The notes below the pieces were generated by a model that ran no database searches, had not been told where the DNA came from, and saw only the letters and a program-made list of their open reading frames with translations. This document shows, piece after piece, positions 43,350-55,950 of a stretch of 64,000 bases of DNA (the first letter of the stretch is position 1; each line of letters begins with the position of its first letter). Source of the DNA: Crossaster papposus (Eukaryota; Echinodermata; Asteroidea; Velatida; Solasteridae); the NCBI GenBank assembly GCA_037893245.1, contig JBAIAA010000818.1, forward strand, positions 186,001 through 250,000, in the 5' to 3' direction. Both the position numbers and the translations under genes were made by a program.

Positions 43350-44350
43350 AATGCAAACACCTTATGGGGAAATTACCATGATCTTCATAACTTGGCCTTG
43401 TGCCTAACGCGTTCGTTGTAATCCCCGGCACGTGTGTCATCTTACACGCAACGATGACCAAGGATGGCGCACGTGTTAGGAACAAAAATGGATCAAGATA
43501 TAAAACGGTGGAGGCCCCCCCCCCCCCCCCCCCCTTCTTTGCAGTGGTCGCTGTGTTGGTGGAATCATAGAGCAAGGAACAGTTCCTTGCTCTATGGTGG
43601 AATGTTGCGGTGTAAGAAAAGTCTAGACTAGAGAGCGTAGCTAGCTAGGTATAGGGGGGGGGGGGGGGGCGTCTCTGGGCTCGGTGTCTTTATCGTGCAT
43701 GCTGGGTATTGGGAGGGTTGACATGATCTCGGCAAGTTCACGTATTTACAACATGATCACTCCGTGAAAGCATGGTGAAAGCATGAGCGCATGTGGGTGG
43801 GTGTTTTTTTGGTGGTTTTTTTTTTTTGGGGGGGGGGGGGGGAATTAGGGGGAAGTTGCATCATACAAATCTTTATCTGATTTGACATCACACCACGGAG
43901 AAATAAAAGTACCTAACGCCGTTTAAATTATTACATATATACATGTACTACTAATTTCTAAGCAATATTTTATTCACTCAAACTTGAAACTTTAAAAAAA
44001 AATGTACATTACATGTATTTATTTCTCTACAAAGCGCTCACAGGATAAGAAGTGAATTTGTGATCACTTTCAACACTAAAGATATTGTATTATTTGAATT
44101 ATCATTTTTTTAAAATAATTTGAGAGTAATATGGTAATACTGTGTGCCATATGGTCCAAGGATACGTAGAGAAAGGAACAGCAAAACTTGCTGGCCACGT
44201 CATATGTTGCAACAGAGCGCGCATAGACATGACGGAAAACAAAAGAAAACAACCCTCCATGTCTATGAACAGAGCATGCTTCTCTTCAAATCAAACATCT
44301 CAAAGGGTTGCCCCGGCGCGTGCACGCCGACTCACACGACTCGACCGCAG
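43350..44350. other. Intergenic, homopolymer-rich
   Basis: No gene. Long C run at about 43508-43533, G runs at 43646-43669 and 43829-43842, and a short inverted repeat GAGCAAGGAACAGTTCCTTGCTC at 43570-43592 (arms GAGCAAGGAAC and GTTCCTTGCTC). Confidence 0.5.
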
Positions 44351-44365
44351 CATACCAGCCACTGT

Positions 44366-44503
44366 GATTGGTTTATGCCTCGATGAGCAGTTGTATCCGT
44401 CACAGTCCATCGTCTCTGATTGGCTGCTAAAAACAGCTCTGCGTGAACCACGACCCAGCCGGGGTTACCCTTTTACAGAAAGTGTCCAGACCATTCTGAA
44501 ATA
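44366..44503 (+). promoter_or_regulatory. PPP1R3C: Candidate PPP1R3 promoter and 5' UTR exon
   Basis: Two inverted CCAAT boxes (GATTGG) lie at 44366-44371 and 44418-44423, 52 bp apart, a spacing common for NF-Y pairs. About 80 bp further on, CTGAAATAG followed by GTAATT at 44504 is a usable splice donor. It would join the clear acceptor at 45467, just upstream of the coding exon. The exon start is not visible. Confidence 0.4.
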
Positions 44504-45104
44504 GGTAATTATATTATTTGCAAAATGACATACTCCAAAAATATGAATGGTTGAACATCAATTTGAATTTTAACATCAACAATATCAGCAGTAGTACAAA
44601 TGTTAGCAGAAAATCTTCATTAGGTTTTGATTCGTTTTCAGGATATGAGAGAGGACCAATCGTTGCCAAACGGTACCTACCTTTCACGAACAATGGTTGT
44701 GTCCAGACTGGTGACCTTCTAAAATCATGCGTGAGACCTGTGTACGTGCTTCGCCGGTTCGTCATTTTCAGCATACATTACAAAATGTATGGAGAAATGT
44801 TAACCGGTGTTTTATTTTTGATTTGCGCAATTTGACCGTTTTTATCGAATGGGATATATGGATTAGCATGATGCCGGTATACAGCTTTCACAACAGCTGA
44901 TGTTTGGTTCTGTGGCTGAAGCATTTACAACGACGGAAATTCTGGAGTAGGCCTACTCTTGTGAGACGGTACGTGAGTATATAATAAACGTTACACATCA
45001 GTCTCAACCAACTTAATACATTACATGCCACAATGCAAAGTATTGAGCCTCCAGCAATCGTAATTGTCTTTTGTTTCCGATTTTTCAAAACAATTAGTAT
45101 CTAG

Positions 45105-45232
45105 CCAATAATTTTGCTGGATGCCTAGAATCATTAATTACTTTCAAATAAGTAAGATATTTTTTTGATAATTCGGTAGAAAACAATTGTGATACATGTA
45201 TCTGCAAATCGTACGTATCTTACCTTTAAGTT
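45105..45232 (-). mobile_element. Fragment of the long-TIR MITE family
   Basis: Reverse-oriented end of the family seen at 63555-63981, with ATTTTGCTGGATGCCTAGAA, AATTCGGTAG and ATCTTACCTTTAA. It lies in the putative PPP1R3 intron 1. Confidence 0.7.
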
Positions 45233-45541
45233 AAAGAGATGTCAAAAGTCTGTCACAAATTGATGGGTTGATGAATTTAGTTTTTCGCATTTATAACACT
45301 AGCGATCCCCCATATTTATTTATTATTTTATCCACATTTCAGTTGATAAAATGTTTTAAGAAAAATAACAGATGCAAAAAATAAAATAAAACAATCTTTA
45401 AAATACTGGTTTGCTCCTGCTTGGATTGTGAGATCAACTTTTTTTCTCCTTGTTTTCTGTTTAACAGATTCTTCAGGACCTTTCGTATTTAAGCAAGCAC
45501 GAACGTGGGTTTACTCAAAGTTCAGTTCTGCCTTTCGGGAA

Positions 45542-46585
45542 ATGGCATGTGGGCTACTACTATCCACATCAGCTATGCCAGTTGATACCCTTTTCTCCTT
45601 GGGCACCAGCCCGCCCATACCCTCGTTCTTCCTAACGTCGAGGTACACGGCCACCTCCGTCATGTACATTTCTGATATGTCAGCGGCTGGCAGAGCCAAA
45701 GTATTAGAACGCCACAAGAAATTGAGGCCCTGCCTCCGGGATGGACAGCAGAATGGCAAGATGAAAAATGCAGTGAATGACCACGCCCAAACTGACTGGT
45801 CAACGGGAACTGATACCTCAACGGAAACTGATACATCTCGGGACATCTGTGACGATATCCCTATCGGTAGTCTCACTGTAAACGATGATGAGAGGAATGA
45901 TACAAAAACTGAATCGATACCAAAATACAGAAAGCGCGTCTGCTTTGCAGACAGCAAGGGCCTCGCTCTGGAAATGGTGCAATTGATGGATGGCCCCAGC
46001 AATGCCCCACCTCTTCTCAAGTCGCGACTAATCGATGAGATCATTCAAGACGAGAAACCCGAGCTCTTTCACACGTATACCTACGTGGCAGACTTTGATC
46101 AGCCGGCCGCCAACTACCTCGAATTCAGGGACAAGCTGGAAAAGAACTTCATCAGCTTAGAGAACGTGATCATAAAGGATAACGCGGTGGTCATAGGAAC
46201 CATAAAAGTCAAGAACATCGCCTTCGAAAAGTCGGTTTTAGTCCGCGTCACCTTCGACAAGTGGAAGACATTTAGAGACGTACAGGCTGCTTATGTTCAG
46301 CGAAGCCAGCCGGGACAGACCGACCGGTATGACAGTTTCTCTTTTAGTTTTGACATCCCTCCCAACATGGAGGGCAAGGCGGTCCAGTTTTGCCTCCGCT
46401 ACGACAGCAGGGGACGGTCTTACTGGGACAGTAACAACGGAGCCAACTACAAGATCATCTCGCAGCATGAGAAGAGTTTAACCGAGCAGCAGAAGCTTGC
46501 ATCCTACTACAGTCTCAGCAGCCATGCAAACTGGGGCGACTTCTCCTTCTGGAAGGTAAAGGCAGATGAAAGGCCCTACTGGTGA
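45542..46585 (+). CDS. PPP1R3C: Protein phosphatase 1 glycogen-targeting subunit (PPP1R3C-like)
   Basis: This family anchors PP1 to glycogen and directs it to glycogen synthase and phosphorylase. The coding exon is single, 347 residues from MACGLLLSTSAMPVD; a second Met at residue 12 starts the MPVD phrase typical of vertebrate PPP1R3C, so either may initiate. A TTCTGTTTAACAG acceptor at 45467 shows an upstream non-coding exon. The PP1-docking RVxF motif is RVCF at residues 132-135, within KRVCFADSKGLALEMV. The CBM21 glycogen-binding domain spans about residues 181-305, from FDQPAANYLEFRDKL to the sugar-binding YWDSNNGANY (294-303). Family length and order are normal. The C-terminus ends NWGDFSFWKV...RPYW, comparable to the YWP-like tail of relatives. 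Assignment to C rather than B rests on the N-terminus; a pre-duplication ancestor of both is possible. Confidence 0.93.
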   Translation: MACGLLLSTSAMPVDTLFSLGTSPPIPSFFLTSRYTATSVMYISDMSAAGRAKVLERHKKLRPCLRDGQQNGKMKNAVNDHAQTDWSTGTDTSTETDTSRDICDDIPIGSLTVNDDERNDTKTESIPKYRKRVCFADSKGLALEMVQLMDGPSNAPPLLKSRLIDEIIQDEKPELFHTYTYVADFDQPAANYLEFRDKLEKNFISLENVIIKDNAVVIGTIKVKNIAFEKSVLVRVTFDKWKTFRDVQAAYVQRSQPGQTDRYDSFSFSFDIPPNMEGKAVQFCLRYDSRGRSYWDSNNGANYKIISQHEKSLTEQQKLASYYSLSSHANWGDFSFWKVKADERPYW

Positions 46586-48032
46586 CACACTGTGAATCCA
46601 GATCAGTTGCACTGCTGTCACCGTTACCCCTAAACCCCTCGAGTGCTTTTAGAAAGTATCCTGAATCTGCCAAAGCTCACCAATATGTTTATGCACACAC
46701 AAAAGTTGGTGTTGGTGACTGCTCAATATGGAGGTATCCCGAGTTCATCAAAATCCTGCAGTACCGCTAGGCTTAAAATCCTAAATCCATCAGATTCTAC
46801 CAGTATCCGATATAGAGGTATCCTGAATCTGCCAAACTCGTCCAAAACAGGAAATTGATTTTGATGGATTCATGGTGGTTTAAGGGTTAATTTAAAGGAT
46901 TTCACTCCACTGCCACGACAATGCCAGAGGCAGGAGAGGAAATAATAGCATCGGCCAGAATGTCCTGTTTTATTATACCTCTGTTGCAGTGTGGTTTTTA
47001 GACCAAGTCTTTGTTTTTATATGGTGGGAATGTATTGAATGGTCTTTTACTGAGAAATTCCTGAATTTAGTTCAGTATGTGTACATGTACATTGTATAGA
47101 CCTGATAAAGCATTTATTTTTGTGTGTATCAACTCGCAAGCAGCTCAGTCTAAATTATATGCTATAGATAACCAAAGATTGGGAACCCTGTGAGAGCAAT
47201 ACTCGGGTATGATACGATAAAATTATATTTTGGAAGAATTTTTAAAGAGTTTTCTGAACAGTGAACGTGCTGACCGCAAGTCCTCGATGAAAACAACAAA
47301 TTGGAGGTTTTTATGGCATAAGACTGGAGCAGTTTAACGCAATTGAAATTATGACAAGTTGTGAGTAAACCTACAGTATTTTAGCATTACGCAAGGGGTG
47401 ATAAAGAGGTATAAAATTGTCAGTAATTAAAATAATAATAATAATACCCGATACTTGGGGAAAACAATTGATAGGTGCTTATTCATTTGCAGTATATAAT
47501 TTTATGTGTATGCGGTGGGGATAATCTTTTAAATTTTTTTTGTAATTCCCAATAAGTAAGAACTCTTGCCTTCAACAACAAAAAGCATTGTGTAAAGGTT
47601 TACATGATTTCATCCCCTTTGCAATGAGTTAACTTTATTACATGAAATTGGGTTTGTAATGTACGTACAGTGCAACATTGGTTTCACTATTTTATGTGTT
47701 TCTGTAGCCAACCAGTTATTTAAAATTCAATGTTCAGTTTCAAATTGGTTGTTAAGTGTCCTCCAGTGTCTCGCTATGCTCAATTTTAGCTCCTTCATTT
47801 TAAAACATTTTTAGTGAATGATATTTTTTTTTTTAGTATTTTTTTTGTTTACCTTTTTTCTTTTTTAATGTTTTTTAAAAAACATTTTGTAGTGTGTCAA
47901 TTTATGTAATTGTCTAGTGAGTCCTTTATATAGTGATATAGTTGCCTTTAGGCAATCCTGGCAGGCCTGTCATTTTATTTGTTTTTTATTGTTTTATGCC
48001 AAATTAGAAATAAATAAATAAAATAAATAAAT
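46586..48032 (+). other. PPP1R3C: Long 3' UTR of the PPP1R3-like gene
   Basis: No coding sequence. A short diverged repeat (TATCCTGAATCTGCCAAA) occurs at 46657 and 46820. T-rich stretches and a cluster of overlapping AATAAA hexamers at 48008-48030 mark a probable transcript end. Confidence 0.5.
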
Positions 48033-48146
48033 AGTGATCAGCTGTTTAGGTCCCGAATACAATTCCCCCCCCCCCCCCATATATATATATATATATATAT
48101 CAAAAAATGGAATGCTGCGTAGCACTGAAGAGCATAGAAAATGTGA

Positions 48147-48355
48147 AAATATAAATATAACAGTGCTCACCGGAAATAAAACCGAGCTTTCAGTACGAAT
48201 GCACCTTCTTCCGCTGCGAACTTTTAAGATCTTTTATCATTATGGCTCATATGATCTCCAAGCTTCATCTAACAAGCCATAATTCTCCCTGAAGAAGGTG
48301 CATTCGCAACGAAAGCTCGGTTTTATTTCCGGTGAGCACTGTTATATTTATATTA
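48147..48355. mobile_element. Inverted-repeat element with hammerhead-like core
   Basis: Arms 48147-48211 and 48291-48355 are near-perfect inverted copies containing CAGTGCTCACCGGAAATAAA and GAAGAAGGTGCATTCG, around an 80-bp loop. The right arm reads CTGAAGA, a small hairpin, then CGAAAG, resembling the conserved core of hammerhead ribozymes found in some retroelement termini. Confidence 0.65.
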
Positions 48356-48660
48356 AAAAACTAGCCAAAAACTACAGGGACCACTTTAAAACTTTGGTAA
48401 ATTGCATACTTTATAGTGCACATACCTTGCCCTGGTCTGTAGACGCTAGACGAAGCATATTGCTAGCTTATACAGCCCATTGACCGGTATGAAATAGTTT
48501 CAACACTGCAGTTCTAGGTCCAGTTTCATCATATCACTGCTTAACAGTTAGCAGAAAAGTTGTGCTTACTGTAGCGGAAAACCAGAAATGTATATTATTA
48601 GGCAACTAATTTATTGTACTGTTTCCTCCGTGGTTAAACATGATTTTTCTGTGCTTACTG

Positions 48661-48872
48661 TTAACCAGTTCGCGCCAGATGAGGTATTGCACAAAGTTTT
48701 TCCCAGATTCAAAATGGATGACGCATAAAGACGCCACAAGCAAGTCCGGAAATGCGTGGGTGTGCTTCCCGGTACTATCGGCCTGAACCCGCTTCGGTTC
48801 GAGTTTCGTTAGAAAACAATTCCGCGCGTCGGCTCGGTGATGTTAAAATATTTTTCGGCGCGAACTTGTTAA
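48661..48872. mobile_element. piggyBac-like TTAA MITE, copy 7
   Basis: TTAA at 48661-48664 and 48869-48872, termini CCAGTTCGCGCCAG and GGCGCGAACTTG. The flanks join as CTG-TTAA-CAG. The surrounding 48519-48890 looks like a diverged relative of the CTAAGCAC element (GCTTAACAGTTAGCAG), so this copy is probably nested too. Confidence 0.85.
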
Positions 48873-48879
48873 CAGTCTC

Positions 48880-51410
48880 AATATTCCCTATCCAGTCAGC
48901 AGCTTTTGTACCTGAACTCTTTAAATGTTGTGCATATACAGTATGCATCAACTAAAATACGATTACATACATTGTATACATTGAAACAAATTTAGGTATT
49001 TTGGCAGTTTGTCTTAATAGAAGGAAAAAATTGCTGGACTTGATGTGATATTTCTTAAGCTTGTGCAATGTTGAAAGAATTATGCAGAAAATGTTTGTGT
49101 TTTTTGGCTGAATAGTTGTGCATGCTCTACACATACACATAAAAGAATTTTATGTATGTTTAGTGGTTCCTTGCTTTATATTCAGGATATTGAGGTACTG
49201 TAAACATTTACTGAAATAACTCTTAAAATGGACTGTTATTTTGTTTGGAATGTTACATACTGAACCTTTTCCCCTAAACCAAATGTACCAAAATATTAAA
49301 TAGAATCGATTTATAATTTGAAAGCGGATACAGAAGCGTGTTTGTACCGTTATTTATTACCTAAAATAATGTGTTGTAATTTTCAGTTTTTTGTTTAAAA
49401 AAATTAATATGTAGATGTAGAATTTGTTATCATCAGTTGCCAGAATTTCTTGCAAGTAATGCTTGCTTCAAAGCAATTATTGATGAAATGAAATTACATT
49501 TAAAATGTATGTATTTTTAACTCCACGATCATGTTTTACACCACCCCCCTAAAAAAAAGCCCACCAAAAAACTGATACAAAAGCTTTCAGATTTGTGTAC
49601 GTGTGAACAAAATCTGCCTTTTCCTGTTCATGCATTCAAGTCGTGATAGTGTTTACCCCATCTTTTGTTTGTTTGGTTTTTTCCCAAAATTTGTTGGACT
49701 CTACACTTGTACATTTGTAAGGTCAGGCGTTACACTTCATTGAATATGAATAAGCATAACTGTCAAAAGAGATTTTACGAGCTATTTTATTTATGGAGTT
49801 TTGGGCCAAACCAGACACTTTGAATGCTCATACATGTAAAATCCGGGAGTGACGTATTCATATTGTTACTGCACAACAACACTAACGGGTAATGGCTTAT
49901 TAGACAAAACCTTAGCACAATAACTCAACACAATAACTAATTGTTATTTGTTACCAATATAATAACTCTTCATTTCCAAAACAATGATATTGAACAGAAT
50001 TGATGTCCCATTGTCAAGTAAACCAACAACAGTACCGTATTACTCTGTCGACCAAAATAACCAAATGAACAGAATTTGTGTCGGAGAATGGTGTCTATAG
50101 TTTATACAGCGGCATTATGCGGTGCGGTCAATAAGCCACACTGTCAGTGCACATCACTGTAGCGGAGCCTCGTTAAACATAATGATTAAACTCGGTCTAT
50201 TTTTTTTTTTTTTGAGGGCCTGGATTTTACATAGGCTTATAGCTCATAGCTACAAGCGCTGTGCGCCTCGTCCGATTATCTTGCTGGTATTAGCATATTC
50301 CTCATCCATTAACCTTTAATCCTTTTTGTAGGCGGTTTATTTGTGTTAAATGGAAAGGATACTATTTGTAGCTATCAAAAAAGTAACCAACATAATTATT
50401 GTTCAAAAGCTTACCAATGCTGCCACTGCCTGAATGATTATTGCAAATTGTGACTCGGCAAAGTTTGCATTGAAATCTTAAAATATTTTTTTCTCAGATT
50501 AATTGTTTATTTTGAGCACTTGTGCTGCTACAAATGATAAAAATGCAAACCTGAGAAATGGTATACTAATCCCTTTAACTTTGAAAGGATATTCATGCCC
50601 TGTGCATGTGTGTGTGCATTATTGCAAATGTACTTGAATTGCTAGAATTAGAATCCCAATCAACTATTCCCAAGTTAAGTACATTTGCTGTGTATGTACG
50701 TGTAGGTATATAAAATGTAAACAAATTGCTGAATCCCTGGTTTTTGAAGGGATGTTGCTTGAAATGGTTTCACAAACAGGGTCAGGGATTAATTGTGAAA
50801 ATCAGAACTATATTTCTAACCAATAAATATTGTTCATAGTGTTATTATATGTTCATGGTGTGAATATAAAGTGTGTAATAAATAGCAGAGTTGCTATCAA
50901 ATATAAATTTCTTTGGGGGTACAATTTGTTTCTTGTCCTATGGTTAATGTGAAATCAAAATATTAAAACCTACATGTATTTCGTTAGACCGTGCTCATAC
51001 AAAAAAATATGCAATACTATGGAGAGTTTGAAAATGAAACAGGAAAAGATAAATACAAAATGTACATGTATCCCAGTGCAAGGTGTTGTTGTGTGAGGCT
51101 ATCATACATTCGACTGTTTTCATTACCTCTTCCTGTTATTCCTGTCATTCCTGTCATTCCGGTCATTCCGGAGAATTCCAAAGGAACAGGTTCACTTTCA
51201 TGAACTACCTCGACTTCTCTCAGTTACATGTACATGTACAAAATGTTGTACATTTTGAATTTAAATAATCATCAGGTGAAAGATCAACAAATAAAATTTC
51301 AATTTTTGTTCTTGAATTTCTGTCCTATTCATTTTGGAGTGACTAAAATTGCCCTTTGATCATAGCCTTCAGGGAGAAAACCTCCTTTTTTTGTTATCAA
51401 GGATGAAGAA
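48880..51410. other. AT-rich intergenic region
   Basis: No gene supported. The part at 50342-50580 has phrases of the AAAGGGACAATA family (AAAAAAGTAACCAAC, GCTGCTACAAATGATAAAAA). A short 10-bp tandem repeat (TTCCTGTCAT) lies at 51127-51175. Confidence 0.45.
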
Positions 51411-51418
51411 TAGAGCTT

Positions 51419-51910
51419 CAAATCATCTTTAAGGCTATTATGCACATGAAAGCTTCACAAACAAATACCAACCCACGGCGGGTAACGAGTAACGCGTTTT
51501 ACAGCAATAGGAGAGTAAAGAAACTGAAAAGTTATAGCAAGTTTTCTGGGTAGTACGACAGTATTTTTTGACAGTACTCCCGTCTTTTCTACCTTCCTAA
51601 AATGCAAGGATAAAGTTTGATACTCGGCGAGTATGCAACCCCCCCCTCAACCCCCCCCCCCCCCCAAATCATCTTTAAGGCTATTATGCACATGAAAGCT
51701 TCACAAACAAATACCAACCCACGGCGGGTAACGAGTAACGCGTTTTACAGCAATAGAAGAGTAAAGAAACTGAAAAGTTATAGCAAGTTTTCTGGGTAGT
51801 ACGACAGTATTTTTTGACAGTACTCCCGTCTTTTCTACCTTCCTAAAATGCAAGGATAAAGTTTGATACTCGGCGAGTATGCAACCCCCCCCCCCCCCCC
51901 CCCCCCCCCC
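51419..51910. repeat. Recent 246-bp tandem duplication
   Basis: Two copies, 51419-51664 and 51665-51910, start CAAATCATCTTTAAGGC and end in a C run. They differ by essentially one base (AGGAG versus AGAAG) outside the C tracts, so the duplication is very recent and likely polymorphic. The poly-C tract at the junction may have seeded it. Confidence 0.9.
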
Positions 51911-51999
51911 AAGTGCTCTCGTATATGGCAACCAGCCCACCGTGCAGTCTGAAACAGGGAGCATGGTGTCGCGCCAAGTAAGAGCCCGGAGCCAGACAG

Positions 52000-54260
52000 A
52001 TTTATCGATCTATAATTGACTGTACCGATTTAACTTTAGTTAGTGCACTATAATACACAAATAGCTAGCACTGGTATTCAAAAGTGTATGGATATATAGA
52101 ATAAGCCGAGTAAACAAACCCACCAACATAGCGAACAGAAACCCATGGTGCATTTTCACGCTGTCGTGGGACAAAAAACAAAGCAAGAAGACGAACGTGT
52201 CCGATAGAAGAAAAAAAAACCATCTGGAATTTTGATGGCAATCCAGAGATAATCCACCTGCATTGAGATTTCAATTAAATCACGTGTGCCTTATAATCTT
52301 TTTGCTCGTCACGAGCCCTGGCTACCTCTGATAAACATCCAACCGTGGTAGAGCTGCTTTAAATTTCCTCCTCACTTGCCACACTTGACGTCTTATCCAT
52401 TTCTTGCCCTCGATGGAATGTCCTCGTCTGGCCGCTCATGCCGTGTAGATAACTTGATGAGATTGCTCATTCGCTGTCTTGCATGCCAAAGCTGATGCAG
52501 CGATGTGCAAGTAATTGAAAAACACAAAGCTGTGACATTGACCCAATCGTCCTAGAAGACGATCTGGCAAAGTGAGACGGAACTGGTCAAAGGTCATCGT
52601 AAAAAAAAAGGCAAAAAATGTAAAAAACTAAACATTATATTTGATTTTTAATATTATTAATTAATATCACAACCTATAAACAAAACAAAAGCCTAGGTTT
52701 TGATAGATACAGGCTTCGTTTTAGCACTGAGAGAGGAATTCCCAATTAAAGTGCAACAAACAATTTTGTAAGAAGAATCTTATCACATTACCTAAAACCC
52801 GCAAAACCCTCATTTCAACATCTGCCCAGTTCTGTCTCATTTTGCCAGAACCCTTGTAAATGCCACAGAGCTGCATGTCATGTACAAGTATCTTTTAATT
52901 ACTTTGTTTCTCCAGAGATCAAGAGAGAAGTAACAAATTAATGAAAGAATTTTTATAAAAATGAGAAATAAAACTAAAAACGCTAATTTGTTCAGCCAAA
53001 AATGTGAAAATACAAAATTTCACACGCTTGCATACAAGACTGTTATGAAGTAAACAACACAATGTTATTTTGTGGGTTTTTCTTTTTTTGGGGGGGTGGA
53101 TATGTCAATTCAGTTCCACTGTTTGTTATCATTGAGCAAAGTTTGTATTCCTGTCAGTACTGGCCTTGGGCTTAATTGAATACACAGTTACCAGAGCACT
53201 GGATTATTTAGGAACTTCAATTTCCTTGTTGGTACATTAGTACATTCATTTTTCCCCGGCCGATACCACATTACAGGTCGGTGGGATACCTCAAAAAAAT
53301 AACAACAACAGTTGAGGGACCAAAATACAATGCAGAATTGTACATTTAACAAATCCAAGGGTTAGCAAAACCATGGCAATTCTCAGTGGTAAGAAAGGGG
53401 GGGCCGGGATATCTGTTTTTTGTGGGTTTTATTTTCCCCGCCCAGTGAAGTTTTAGAATCTAAGTTTTCTGAGTTTTCAGGCTACTGTAGCTGTCACCAT
53501 TTTAGAAATTGTCCATTCCTGTTTTGACAATTGATTGAATTTTTGTTAACAATATTTCACAGCCTCTCACATGAGGTGTTTTATAATTGTGTTATAGATG
53601 CACTTTCATATTCATAGGGCCTTTTCAAATCCCTGGCTTCGTCTCCGACTTTGGCTCAAGGAGATCTCCAGCCACATTCTGATACCCGGTATGTTTCAGA
53701 AACATTCAATCGATTGATGTGAACCCAAAAGTTTAACTATTTCCATTTGTCTCTATTTCTATTTGCTTCTCAGTGATTTGAAATTCGGAGGCAAAGCCTA
53801 AGCAAAGGTTTAAAAAAGGCCCATAGTTGTATCGACCAACCGACCCCCTATGGGTGAATGTACAATCAAAGATGAACATTAAGAGATTCCATGTGGAATC
53901 CATACACCTGTGTAACTGCAATTTGCAGGAGTCACATAAGCAGGGATTTCCAAAAGCTAATGGGAAAACATTATGTATAAGCCTATTTGATGCAGGATTC
54001 TCTACTGAGATATTCCTACTGAAATAGAGAGATAACTCAACAACCCAACAAGAATTGCCCAGTTAGGTGTGCGAATGAGCTGAATTCCTATTTTCAAATG
54101 GAACATTTCGATTTTGAGATGTGAAAGCTTAGAATACATTCTGTGTATTACTATTAAATACAGGTAGATGCAAAACTTTAGAGAAAAACAATCTTTACAA
54201 AGCACATAATAGCAGCTAAACAGTTTATAATGTCCCAACCACCATCAGCTGACCTATTTC
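52000..54260. other. Intergenic, nothing recognised
   Basis: AT-rich, with open frames of no recognisable content. No repeat family of this window was identified in it. Confidence 0.4.
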
Positions 54261-54269
54261 TGCACACCT

Positions 54270-54512
54270 GGGGTCAATTTCATAGAACTGCTAAGCACAA
54301 AAATTTGCTTAGCACAAAAAAGTCTTGCTCATTAAAAACAGGTTACCAGACAAAATTCTACGTGTTTTTCATGCTAAGCAAAAAAACAGCTGATTATAAA
54401 TCCAAAACAATAAAGATCACGTGAAAATTTGGTCTGTAACCTTGTTTTTGCCAAGGACAAATTTTCATGCTAAGCAAATTTTTGTGCTTAGCAGCTCTAT
54501 GAAATTGGCCCC
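54270..54512. mobile_element. CTAAGCAC foldback MITE, copy 3
   Basis: Left end GGGGTCAATTTCATAGAACT and right end AGCTCTATGAAATTGGCCCC, with matching CTAAGCACAAAAATTTGCTT arms. The interior GGTTACCAGACAAAATT and TTGGTCTGTAACCTTG words also pair, so most of the element can fold on itself. Confidence 0.9.
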
Positions 54513-54860
54513 ATGTGAGGCTATCAGCTGATATCAACCCCAGCCTTTTAATTGGCTGTCTTCGTGCTCGTATCCTGTCTCTGGACGTTTTTGATTGGTT
54601 GGTCGCATTTTGCGGTAGACGTGCTGTATTGCTGCTACTATACTCTGGACGGATGAGCATGACTATTACATTATGTCTCGTGTTTAATGCATGGTTACTA
54701 TATTAATAGACATCGGATCACTCAGCAAACTAGCTATGATGAAATCTGACTTGTCATGTATACTATGATGCTGAGGGTGATACACAAACTAATACAAAAT
54801 AATTAGAGCCTAATTGTAAATGAAGAAGAAAAAAAACACTTACAAAGCTTGTAAAATTAA

Positions 54861-55200
54861 AAGGGCAGTATATCTTTTGCAATTATCAAAAAAGTAACCA
54901 ACCAAATTATTGTTAAAAAGCCTCCTTGTTGTTAAAGATAATAATGACTCTAAACTACCTGAGAAATTACTCTTTTTTGTATGCTGTCATTTTGAAGTAA
55001 GTAATATGAGAAGTCCAAAAATGCTTCTCGAAATTTCCATTATTAGTTAGTTCAAAATTGAAATCTTAGAATATTCGGCATTCATAGAGCTAAAACGTTA
55101 TCAGGTTTAGTTGTCAAGCACCATTATTTCGAATTTGATAACTTTTGCTGCTTCAAACAATAAAAATGCACGAGTGACAAATGTTATACTATACTCGCCA
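54861..55200. mobile_element. AAAGGGACAATA family copy
   Basis: Contains AAAAAGTAACCAACCAAATT, ATAATGACTCTAAACT, TGCTGTCATTTTGAAG and GTTGTCAAGCACCATTATT, in the same order as copies at 59341 and (reversed) 31361 and 62260. No coding capacity. Confidence 0.6.
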
Positions 55201-55950
55201 CTCACTGGTAAACAAATGTGTTGAGTATTTAAATTTTTCACACATTTATTTACCTTAATGCATTCCATCTGCCCAGCATGTTCATTGCTAAATTCTCAAT
55301 AAGTATTGTTCCATCTCTAAACCTAAAAAAAAAAATTATTTCAAGACTTTTTTTTTATACAAAATTGTCTGATTTGCACACTCACATCACTTTATAATCA
55401 TACCATTCTGGAGCCCTTCTAGTTTTGAAATTAATCCTGGAATATATATATATTTTTTTTTATTGTCTTCTATAAATTCCAACCACGACAAGATTCAGTT
55501 TTGTAATAGATTGCATTACTCACTGTTATCTTTTTTTAAAATCAATTAATGACTGACTGATCATAATGTGAATGGATGCTGGCGTTCCAAAGGTTGTATA
55601 TCCAACAGACATTAGACCATGGAGGTGAGAATAAGTCTGTACATGATAACCTGAGACTGTCTGATCACTTACAGGTCAGACAGTCCATGGCCTGATGCCA
55701 AATAAACATATGCACAATTGCAGTTACCAAGGAATTTCTAATTTGATCTTGTCAAAACATGCAGATCAGTATTTTTTGTATTTTTGCAAATGTTGCATAC
55801 TACCTTCAAGTAATGCACACCAGCAATTAGTTGGATGAGGTGGGGGGGGGGGGGGGGGGGATGTTACACCTCCCCCACCCCTAATATTTTTTTTCAGGGG
55901 GGATTTCAAGCCTCAGTCAGCAACTGGACTACAAAAACTCAGTCGAAAAA

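Noticed and set aside
44142-44504. 120-codon plus-strand open frame before PPP1R3
   Set aside because: No conserved content; the region has paired CCAAT boxes and is better read as promoter and 5' UTR.
45511-46044. 177-codon minus-strand open frame
   Set aside because: Antisense shadow of the PPP1R3-like coding exon.
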